From contig CAYJIL010000035.1 in assembly GCA_964370235.1 (NCBI GenBank), forward strand, positions 1 to 22,953: DNA of 22,953 nt, read 5' to 3'. The position numbers and the translations under genes were made by a program. Position 1 is the stretch's first letter. Every line of letters begins with the position of its first letter. Positions 1 to 6,364 of this stretch are shown here, one piece after another. This DNA is from CAYJIL01 sp964370235. GTDB taxonomy: Bacteria; Bacteroidota; Bacteroidia; Bacteroidales; Rikenellaceae. Under the pieces are notes generated by a model. The model saw only the letters and a list, made by a program, of their open reading frames with translations. It ran no database searches and was not told where the DNA came from.

Positions 1-24
1 CCGTGAGGGAGGTAGTAAAGCGCA

Positions 25-1338
25 CTAGCGCTTCATAGCATCAGCCAACACCATTCTCCCCACCTGACAAGTAATACACCTACGATTCTTACAAAACACC
101 TTTGTAAGCTGCAATAGTGCCTGTGCATCAAAGCTATCCAATGGCTTATAATCACCCACTGCCCAGCTCGAAACAACGGCGTTCTCTTCTGCCTTAATAC
201 AAGGCAAATACTCATCGAGTATTCGTTCGATTATTGCACTATCATCTTCATGCTCTATTCGTTGATAGCTATAAATCATCGGTAGTGCATAGTTCAGCAC
301 CATTAAATCACATCGCTTACTTGCCATTTGGCGAGTGATGTGATCGCTGCTAGGAGCAGCCCCCAAGTACTCGTGCCCATTCCAATATAGCGATGTATCG
401 GCACGCATAATGAGAGCTAGGTGGTTGAGATCTTGGTGAGTAAGAATAGTACCCATCATATCGGGATAATTATGCAGATAATGTGCAAGATATACAGCTA
501 GAATCTCTATGTTTGCCACACGTGCCCCACCCCTTGCGCTCCATGCCGAGCGGTTAATCATATTTATCTTGTAGTGCCTTTGTAGACGTACAAATTCGCC
601 CCGCAACATATATAAATACTCATCGCTATGTGGTGTATTATCTAGCAAACCAGCAGCCCCTAGCACAAGTGCCTCGCACTGCTCTATTGTGCTAAGCTCC
701 TTTGCAATATGCCCATAGCGAATATTATCGGCTAGTTGCCCAAAGAGTCGCCTATTCTTTTGGTTGGCAATAGAGATTGCCTCAAATAGCATATACACAA
801 ACGTATCGCTCCAGTTACCGCCCAGCCTTTGGTGGTGTGTGAGAATATAGTTTGACTTATCTCTTAGCCTATCGACAATAAGCCGCTCCATTATATTAAC
901 ACGAGTGATTGGCTGCATCGAGCGCAGGTATTCTCGACAAAACGCATTACCGCCAGCAAGTAAATTATTGATTGAGGCACTCAGATGGTGCGAAATTTCG
1001 AGCTGTAGTATATCTATATCACGAAATTGTGAATCGCACACAAACTGGTCGGCATCTAGTGTTACAACCATAATTGTGCTATTCCGAATCTGTGCTGTTA
1101 TGGCTCTCGACTTATTAAAATCGCTACTTTTGGCGACAAAGATTACATTTCCGCTTTTTGTTTGCCCCATGCGTAATATTCTTGACTGGGAGATGATGAT
1201 ACCATCGGCTAGTGGCTGTGGTGTGTATCTGTCTGTAATAGTAAAGGTTACACCCTCTGTTGTTTTGAGCACAGTAGGTGTAGTGGCATATTGTTGCCAC
1301 ATAAAAGCTACCATTTCGATATGAGGGTTGTCTGGCAT
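25..1338 (-). CDS. DUF2851 family protein, function unknown
   Basis: A 437-residue protein that I recognise as DUF2851, a conserved family common in Bacteroidota with no established function. Family hallmarks seen are the middle segment around ERLIVDRLRDK and NWSDTFVYML, the GAAGLLD segment, the RSAWSARGGARVANIEILA stretch, and a C-terminal Cys motif (FCKNRRCITCQVG). That last cluster, C-x4-C-x2-C, could bind metal, but this is inference. The length matches the usual 420-440 residues, so the gene looks complete. There is no signal peptide or membrane segment, so it is probably cytoplasmic. It is transcribed divergently from yebC with a 142-nt spacer. No operon partner is visible because the gene ends 24 nt from the window edge. 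Family confidence is high; the role is unknown. Confidence 0.85.
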   Translation of the reverse strand: MPDNPHIEMVAFMWQQYATTPTVLKTTEGVTFTITDRYTPQPLADGIIISQSRILRMGQTKSGNVIFVAKSSDFNKSRAITAQIRNSTIMVVTLDADQFVCDSQFRDIDILQLEISHHLSASINNLLAGGNAFCREYLRSMQPITRVNIMERLIVDRLRDKSNYILTHHQRLGGNWSDTFVYMLFEAISIANQKNRRLFGQLADNIRYGHIAKELSTIEQCEALVLGAAGLLDNTPHSDEYLYMLRGEFVRLQRHYKINMINRSAWSARGGARVANIEILAVYLAHYLHNYPDMMGTILTHQDLNHLALIMRADTSLYWNGHEYLGAAPSSDHITRQMASKRCDLMVLNYALPMIYSYQRIEHEDDSAIIERILDEYLPCIKAEENAVVSSWAVGDYKPLDSFDAQALLQLTKVFCKNRRCITCQVGRMVLADAMKR

Positions 1339-1358
1339 AAAATAAATTTTTAAATTTG
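1328..1358 (+). promoter_or_regulatory. Candidate Bacteroidetes-type promoter for yebC
   Basis: A -7 box TAAATTTG (1351-1358) fits TAnnTTTG exactly and lies 20 nt after GTTG (1327-1330), a 3-of-4 match to the -33 TTTG. It would give a leader of about 115 nt and overlaps the 5' end of the divergent DUF2851 gene. The long leader and imperfect -33 box limit confidence. Confidence 0.4.
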
Positions 1359-1480
1359 CAGACTAGTTGCAGAAAAATGATATACTGTTGCGGTATCTCT
1401 CACTCGAAATATCGTAAAAAATACTAATAATCTGTGATTGACGATATAAATATAGATAAAACATATAAAATAACAAAAAA

Positions 1481-2197
1481 ATGGGAAGAGCTTTTGAATA
1501 TCGCAAGGCACGAAAAATGAAACGTTGGGGCAGCATGGCACGTACATTTACCAAAATTGGCAAAGAGATTGCCATAGCGGTAAAGAGTGGTGGTGGCGAC
1601 CCAGTATCGAACACTCGTCTTAGAGTCCTAATACAGAATGCTAAGGCAGCTAATATGCCAAAGGAGAATGTAGAGCGTGCAATTAAGCGTGCAACTAGCA
1701 AAGACACTGCCGACTACAAAGAGATGGTATATGAGGGATATGGCCCTTATGGTGTAGCCATAGTAGTAGAAACTGCAACTGACAACACAACTCGTACAGT
1801 AGCAAACGTGAGAAGCTACTTTAACAAAGCGGGTGGTTCTTTGGGTACTAGTGGTTCGCTAGACTTTATGTTCGATCGCAAGTGTGTGTTCAAGAGTACA
1901 GCTAACGACGACCTAGACCTAGAGGAACTAGAGCTAGAGCTAATCGACTTTGGTGCTGACGAAATATTCCGTGACGAGGAGAGTGGCGAAATAGTTATCT
2001 ATGGTACGTTTGAGTCATATGGTGCTATCTCTAAATACCTAGAAGATAACAATATGGATATCGTGAGTGGTGAGTTTGAGAGAATCCCAACAGACCACAA
2101 AGAGCTAACAGATGCCCAAAAAGAGGAGATCGAGAAGCTAGTCGAGAAGTTTGAGGACGATGACGATGTAACAAACGTGTTCACAAATATGGGTTAA
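1481..2197 (+). CDS. yebC: YebC/PmpR (TACO1) family protein
   Basis: A 238-residue YebC/PmpR/TACO1 family protein. The family has been described as DNA-binding transcriptional regulators and, more recently, as factors that help ribosomes translate difficult stretches such as polyproline; which applies here is not shown by the sequence. The N-terminus MGRAFEYRKARKMKRWG replaces the MAGHSKWAN start of proteobacterial members, as is usual in Bacteroidota. It is followed by the conserved TKIGKEI, GGGDP, NMPKENVERAIKR, YEGYGPYGVAI, NRT-like TTRTVANVR and GGSLGTSGS blocks. The C-terminal end is strongly acidic (EKFEDDDD). Ten of its twelve leucines use CTA, a point taken up under findings. It is a single-gene unit closed by a hairpin terminator 17 nt after the stop. 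Confidence 0.93.
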   Translation: MGRAFEYRKARKMKRWGSMARTFTKIGKEIAIAVKSGGGDPVSNTRLRVLIQNAKAANMPKENVERAIKRATSKDTADYKEMVYEGYGPYGVAIVVETATDNTTRTVANVRSYFNKAGGSLGTSGSLDFMFDRKCVFKSTANDDLDLEELELELIDFGADEIFRDEESGEIVIYGTFESYGAISKYLEDNNMDIVSGEFERIPTDHKELTDAQKEEIEKLVEKFEDDDDVTNVFTNMG

Positions 2198-2214
2198 TCT
2201 TGCCCAATAATAAT

Positions 2215-2255
2215 AAAAAAGTGTTGTAAATTGATTATATTTACAACACTTTTTT
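2215..2255 (+). terminator. Intrinsic terminator after yebC
   Basis: An 11-bp perfect stem (GTGTTGTAAAT, 2221-2231, with 2239-2249) has a 7-nt loop and is extended by six A-T pairs that end in the T-run (2250-2255). The flanking A-run also makes it usable in the reverse direction. It ends only 21 nt before the GH16 start, so that gene needs its own promoter or read-through. Confidence 0.85.
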
Positions 2256-2276
2256 ATTACCTAAACTATTCACATT

Positions 2277-3080
2277 ATGAGAAAAACTACTACACTAATT
2301 GGCTCTTTGGCGCTGCTTCTTGCAGTAAGTTGCACGACAGCCGATCCACAACCAACACTTTTAGAACCAAGCGACAAGAAGTGGGTACTAAACCACGAGT
2401 ATAGCGACGAGTTTGATGGCAATGAGCTAAATACCGAGCGTTGGCACCCTAATAACCCCAATTGGCTAGGCCGTGAGCCTGCCCTCTTCTTAAAAAAGAA
2501 TGTGAGGGTTGAGGATGGAATGCTTATTCTCTCTTCGCACCGAGAAGAGCCCCAAAACCCACCAAGCGACAAATACCATACCTTTACTTCGGCTGCTGTG
2601 CAAAGTACCGATACACTGCACTATGGTTTTTATGAGATACGTTCGCGTGCACAAAATTCGGCTATCTCTAGCGCATTTTGGCTATATGTAAACGACTCTA
2701 CTATGCAAGAGGAGATAGATATATTTGAGATATGTGGTCGCCACGACACAGACCCAAGTTACGAGCATTCGTACTTTGCAACAGCGCACTACCTATATCA
2801 CCCCGACACGGTGCACGAAAAGCGCACTCGCACACATAAAACCGATTTTAGGTTGGCAGATCAATTTATTGTAGCAGGCCTAGACTGGAACAAGGACGAG
2901 ATAATATGGTATGTCGATGGTGAAGAGGTTCACCGCTGCGATAACGAGTATTGGCACTTGCCCGAAACCGTTAATTTTGACTGCGAAACCTTCCCTACTT
3001 GGTGGGGATTGCCATCGGATAGCGACAATGGTGGTGAATATAAGATTGACTACTTTAGATACTGGACTGCTAGTAATTAG
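2277..3080 (+). CDS. Glycoside hydrolase family 16 lipoprotein (beta-glucanase/agarase-like)
   Basis: A 267-residue secreted beta-glycosidase of family GH16, a retaining fold that cleaves beta-1,3/1,4-linked glucans or galactans. The N-terminus (MRKTTTLIGS then LLLAVSC) is a lipoprotein signal with the lipidated Cys at residue 19. The domain opens with EYSDEFDGNELNTERW (41-56), typical of GH16. The catalytic motif EIDIFE is E146-x-D148-x-x-E151, the ExDxxE form with a beta-bulge: E146 would be the nucleophile, D148 the helper and E151 the acid/base. Aromatic residues near the C-terminus (WYVDGEEV, TWWGLP) fit the substrate cleft. The ExDxxE form and the WLGREP region resemble agarase/porphyranase-type members, but the substrate cannot be fixed from sequence. 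No SusC/SusD pair, sulfatase or other carbohydrase lies nearby, so this is an isolated gene rather than part of a visible polysaccharide utilisation locus. Confidence 0.88.
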   Translation: MRKTTTLIGSLALLLAVSCTTADPQPTLLEPSDKKWVLNHEYSDEFDGNELNTERWHPNNPNWLGREPALFLKKNVRVEDGMLILSSHREEPQNPPSDKYHTFTSAAVQSTDTLHYGFYEIRSRAQNSAISSAFWLYVNDSTMQEEIDIFEICGRHDTDPSYEHSYFATAHYLYHPDTVHEKRTRTHKTDFRLADQFIVAGLDWNKDEIIWYVDGEEVHRCDNEYWHLPETVNFDCETFPTWWGLPSDSDNGGEYKIDYFRYWTASN

Positions 3081-3159
3081 TAATATGCGTTATAATTCCC
3101 CAAAGCACACTATATAAAGTAACTAAGTTGATGGCTGGGTTAATGAATCGCTATAATAC

Positions 3160-3197
3160 AAATAGGGTGTTTCGAGTTAACTCGAAACACCCTATTT
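3160..3197. terminator. Bidirectional terminator between convergent genes
   Basis: A perfect 38-nt palindrome has a 17-bp stem (3160-3176 with 3181-3197) and a TTAA loop. A-rich and T-rich ends on both sides mean either strand gives a stem followed by U residues. It sits between the convergent GH16 and MscS genes, 79 nt past one stop and 36 nt past the other, which fits shared termination. Confidence 0.85.
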
Positions 3198-3233
3198 TGT
3201 TGGTAGTTACCTATAATAAACAAGGGAGTATGT

Positions 3234-4793
3234 CTATTCTGTCTTTTCTATTTTAACAGGCATTGGTTTTGTAACCTCGCCTGTATATATCGAAATGTGT
3301 GGGAATGGTATCTCGATACCCTCTTTGTCGAAAAGTATTTTTAATCGACGATGGTATTCTCGCTTTAGGTGCCACTGCTCCATTGGGCGGCTACGAATAA
3401 CAGCCTTTATCACAATTGCACTGTCGCCAAATTGGTCGAGACCCAAAACCTCTACGCTCGATAGCATCAGCTGGCCATGCACTGGGTCGGCAAGCATCTC
3501 ATCGCCCACTTTGCGCATAAGCTCCATAACATAGTCTATGTCCTCTTTGTAAGCTACCCCAATATCGAGCACCGTAGCCGACCACTCTTTGGTCATGTTT
3601 GATAGCGTATTTATCTTACCATTCTGGAATATATGTACAACTCCCGACAAGTCACGCAGAGTTACGGTTCGTAGCTCTATTTTCTCTACCTTACCTTCGG
3701 TTCCGTTAATAATTACCATATCGCCCGTGCGTATTTGATCTTCGAGCAGCATAAAGAAACCCGAGATAAAATCTCGCACAAGCTCTTGAGCACCAAAACC
3801 AACGGCCAAACCTAGTATACCGGCACTGGCAAGAATTGGGGCTATGTTAATGTCGATTTTGCTTAGGAACATCAAAAGAAATAGTACCCATAATAGTATT
3901 GTTCCCACACCTCGCATAATGCCCGCTATGGTGGTTATGCGCTTGACCGACTCTAGGCTTTCGTTAGTTTCGTCGGCTACGGCTCGGCGAACGGCAATCT
4001 CCTTTATTCTCTTTACGCTAAAACGAAGTAGCCTAAGTAGTGCAACAAAAATGAGGGTCATTATTACCAGTGCAGGTAGCTTAACTATTGCCCATGTAAT
4101 AACTTCACGCACTAAGCCCTGCCAAAACTTTGCGCTCAGCATGCTGTCGTTGTTTGAGTACCAGCTCACGTTGTAGGCAATTGGTATTGCATTGCTGTTA
4201 ACGCTATCGGTGGGAATATCGGCTATAAACCTTGAATCATAACTCTTTATATCTAGTGTGTCTATGGGCAGGTAACTGTCCGATGATGGTATGTAGATGT
4301 AGGTGCCTCGCTCTCTGTCTTGAATAATGTTTGATGTTGGATAGGCTCTCGTAATTTGCTCTACCGTAGAGCCTAGGCCTATGTTGCTAATGGTGCGAAA
4401 GCGGCGATCTTTTATTTGGATATGGCGAATTTCGGGGCTTGTCTCGCCCTTTTCGCCTTCGGTATAGGCAATGAGTAGCAGGCGGCTGCTATCGTCATAT
4501 ACATAGTAGCTTGAGCTATAAAGTGTTGAATCTTTACTAAGGACATGTGTGTCGGATAGTAACTGCTTGACATTTTCTTGGCCATATATCTTGTCAAGCG
4601 ACGAGGCAGTTGAGCCCATATGTATTTGCCCAACGTTTCCGCTAGATATAAGGAAGTTGCTGTTTATGGAGTCGCCATTTGTCATTACAACATAGCGCTC
4701 GCTCTCTTTTTTGCAGCCAGCTAGTGCCGATACCATAAGTAGTATTAGCAAGAATATTTGGCACTTTGTGGTAATTGATGAGAGATGTTTCAT
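3234..4793 (-). CDS. MscS-family mechanosensitive channel with lipoprotein signal
   Basis: A 519-residue small-conductance mechanosensitive channel homologue, expected to release solutes on hypo-osmotic shock. Residues 1-27 form a signal ending in the lipobox LAGC, with Cys27 as the lipidation site. Residues 28-225 are an extracytoplasmic domain with a repeated motif (see findings). Hydrophobic segments follow at about 231-257 and 294-312. The pore helix region 315-350 contains GLAVGFGAQELVRDFISG, the classic MscS Gly/Ala-rich TM3 and its bend. The beta domain continues with EDQIRTGDMVIINGTEGKVEKIELRT in separate parts, and the C-terminal alpha/beta domain runs to about 505. E. coli MscK and YbiO also carry a signal and a periplasmic domain, but a lipobox is unusual. 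It is the last gene before a convergent terminator. Channel assignment is secure; lipidation is inferred. Confidence 0.9.
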   Translation of the reverse strand: MKHLSSITTKCQIFLLILLMVSALAGCKKESERYVVMTNGDSINSNFLISSGNVGQIHMGSTASSLDKIYGQENVKQLLSDTHVLSKDSTLYSSSYYVYDDSSRLLLIAYTEGEKGETSPEIRHIQIKDRRFRTISNIGLGSTVEQITRAYPTSNIIQDRERGTYIYIPSSDSYLPIDTLDIKSYDSRFIADIPTDSVNSNAIPIAYNVSWYSNNDSMLSAKFWQGLVREVITWAIVKLPALVIMTLIFVALLRLLRFSVKRIKEIAVRRAVADETNESLESVKRITTIAGIMRGVGTILLWVLFLLMFLSKIDINIAPILASAGILGLAVGFGAQELVRDFISGFFMLLEDQIRTGDMVIINGTEGKVEKIELRTVTLRDLSGVVHIFQNGKINTLSNMTKEWSATVLDIGVAYKEDIDYVMELMRKVGDEMLADPVHGQLMLSSVEVLGLDQFGDSAIVIKAVIRSRPMEQWHLKREYHRRLKILFDKEGIEIPFPHISIYTGEVTKPMPVKIEKTE

Positions 4794-4818
4794 GGTTTGT
4801 AAATTATAATAGCACTAA

Positions 4819-4918
4819 NNNNNNNNNNNNNNNNNNNNNNNNNNNNNNNNNNNNNNNNNNNNNNNNNNNNNNNNNNNNNNNNNNNNNNNNNNNNNNNNNN
4901 NNNNNNNNNNNNNNNNNN
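4819..4918. other. Assembly gap of 100 N
   Basis: Exactly 100 N lie between the MscS start and the rubredoxin stop, so this is a placeholder length rather than a measured one. The flanks share only ACTAA, too short to prove an overlap. The true upstream region of the MscS gene is partly hidden here. Confidence 0.95.
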
Positions 4919-4930
4919 ACTAATGTGTTA

Positions 4931-5021
4931 AGAGTGTGATTAGCAAGTTGTAAATGGGCTCACAAAATTACGCTAAATAATAGGCAGGTATATGAACCAA
5001 ATAGCTCGCTAGTCACACTCT
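4931..5021. repeat. Intergenic inverted repeat, 17-nt arms
   Basis: The arm at 4931-4947 (AGAGTGTGATTAGCAAG) matches the reverse complement of 5005-5021 at 15 of 17 positions, around a 57-nt central segment. There is no T-run, so it is not a typical terminator. The central segment contains a minus-strand TAATTTTG box. It lies between rubredoxin and the assembly gap upstream of the MscS gene. Confidence 0.6.
4963..4970 (-). promoter_or_regulatory. Candidate -7 box upstream of the MscS gene
   Basis: On the minus strand this reads TAATTTTG, an exact TAnnTTTG match. The nearest TTTG on that strand (4998-5001) is 27 nt upstream, longer than the usual 19-21, so the -33 support is poor. It would read through the gap toward the MscS start. 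Confidence 0.3.
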
Positions 5022-5052
5022 AAGCAATTTGTTTGATACTAACAAAGAGATT

Positions 5053-5211
5053 TTATGCTTCGATAAACACACTTTTGCCTTCTTGACATAGAGGGCATAC
5101 CCAGTTGTCAGGTATCTCTTCGAATGGCGTACCCGGTGCAATTCCATTATCTGGGTCGCCAACCTCTGGGTCATATACATAACCGCAAACTTCGCATTCG
5201 TACTTGTTCAT
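5053..5211 (-). CDS. Rubredoxin
   Basis: A 52-residue protein translated directly from the minus strand. It begins MNKYECEVCGYVYDPEVGDP and continues through NGIAPGTPFEEIPDNWVCPLC to EGKSVFIEA. This is a full-length rubredoxin, a one-electron carrier with a single Fe bound by four cysteines, seen here as C6-x2-C9 and C39-x2-C42. The aromatic core (Y4, Y11, Y13, F30, W37, F49) is present. The fourth Cys is followed by Gln where Gly is usual, a minor variation. The gene starts 25 nt after the dehydrogenase stop, so the two are probably co-transcribed. In anaerobes rubredoxins often supply electrons to peroxide- or superoxide-detoxifying enzymes, but no such partner is visible here. Confidence 0.95.
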   Translation of the reverse strand: MNKYECEVCGYVYDPEVGDPDNGIAPGTPFEEIPDNWVCPLCQEGKSVFIEA

Positions 5212-5236
5212 AATCTTACGTTTTTAGAGTTAATAA

Positions 5237-6199
5237 TTAGATGGTAACTTTATCTATTGGCTTATCGCCTGCAAAAAAGTTCAATATATTTGTTGTTGCA
5301 CCATGTGCCATTTGCTCACGTGTCTCTAGAGTTTGGGTGCCAATGTGTGGTACACACACCACATTATCCATTGCCAAAAACTCGCTTGGTACATGGCCAT
5401 CGCCCTTATGATATACATCGAGCGCAGCACCTGCAATTTGCCCCGTTTCAAGAGCCTTGATAAGTGCGCCTTCGTCTACTAATGTCCCACGTGCAGTGTT
5501 TACTAGCAGCGCAGTTGGTTTCATAAGCCCTAGCTCTCTTGCTCCCACCAGATTGAGGTTTTGTTTGTTTGCTGGTGCATTTATTGACACTACATCACTG
5601 CTAACCAAAAGCTCGTCTAGTTCTAGGTAACTGGCATCATACATCCATTCGGTTTGTGTTGCTAGCCTATTGCGATTATGGTATACAATATTCATGCCCG
5701 AAGCGTGTGCACGGCGAGCGAGCGACTGCCCAATACGCCCCATGCCTATAATTCCTAGCGTTTTACCACACAGCGAAGTAGATAGGTTTTGCATAGGCCC
5801 CCACAGAATACTACCCTCTCGTAATGCTCTGTCGTTGAACGATATTTTGCGTGCAAGGGCATAAATTAGCCCCATCGCAAGCTCGGCCGTTGGCTCGGTA
5901 ACAACGTCGGGAGTGTTTGTAACAGTTATTCCCAGTTTGTTTGCAGCCTCTACGTCTATGTTGTCGAATCCTACACCAAATTGCGATATTATTTTGAGTG
6001 ATTTTGCTCGCTGCATTATCTCCCTATCAATTTTTGGGCCAAAAAACATAGACACTATTGCCTCGCAGCCCTCTATGTTTTGTAGTATCTCCTCGTGGGT
6101 GAATGTTCCGTGTTTGGGAGCTGTGACATCATAGCTACTATATAACTCGCCAAATGCCGTTTCTAGTATATTTGCAATAAGTAGTACTTTCTTTTTCAT
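5237..6199 (-). CDS. D-isomer-specific 2-hydroxyacid dehydrogenase
   Basis: A 320-residue cytoplasmic oxidoreductase of the D-2-hydroxyacid dehydrogenase family, which reduces 2-oxoacids such as glyoxylate or hydroxypyruvate with NAD(P)H. The Rossmann motif GMGRIG is at 152-157. The second strand ends YHNRNR (173-178) with no acidic residue, which favours NADPH over NADH by inference. Catalytic Arg237 lies in NTARGTLVDEG, and catalytic His285 in CVPHIGT. The third catalytic residue, normally Glu in a DVFxxEP context 29 residues after the Arg, is not found: the sequence reads DVYHKGDGHVP, with Gly266 or Asp267 at that place. There is no ACT domain, so it is not a standard SerA. It is followed by rubredoxin 25 nt downstream and preceded by a terminator. 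The substrate is unresolved. Confidence 0.88.
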   Translation of the reverse strand: MKKKVLLIANILETAFGELYSSYDVTAPKHGTFTHEEILQNIEGCEAIVSMFFGPKIDREIMQRAKSLKIISQFGVGFDNIDVEAANKLGITVTNTPDVVTEPTAELAMGLIYALARKISFNDRALREGSILWGPMQNLSTSLCGKTLGIIGMGRIGQSLARRAHASGMNIVYHNRNRLATQTEWMYDASYLELDELLVSSDVVSINAPANKQNLNLVGARELGLMKPTALLVNTARGTLVDEGALIKALETGQIAGAALDVYHKGDGHVPSEFLAMDNVVCVPHIGTQTLETREQMAHGATTNILNFFAGDKPIDKVTI

Positions 6200-6312
6200 A
6201 AGCTCTAGGTTATTGATGGGCTAAAGTTAGTAAAATTATTTGTCAATCATTATAACGAAAATTTTCTTTTTGTCATAATAGTTCAAAATGATGATTAACA
6301 GCTTTTTTAACT

Positions 6313-6358
6313 AAAAAGATGGCTAAGAATTACTACCTATTAGCTCCTCTTAACCATC
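6313..6358 (-). terminator. Terminator after the radical SAM gene
   Basis: Read on the minus strand, GATGGTTAAGA pairs with TCTTAGCCATC over 11 bp with one G-U pair, around a 19-nt loop. A run of five T follows (the A-run at 6313-6317). It starts 7 nt after the radical SAM stop codon. Confidence 0.7.
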
Positions 6359-6364
6359 CTTGTT

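Noticed and set aside
18..33. Small hairpin AAGCGC-ACTA-GCGCTT at the end of the DUF2851 gene
   Set aside because: The stem is only 6 bp, it overlaps the stop codon and lacks a T-run, so it is too weak to call a terminator.
4814..4923. The first gap as another false gap, because both flanks carry ACTAA
   Set aside because: A 5-base match is not significant, and no longer overlap is present, unlike the second gap.
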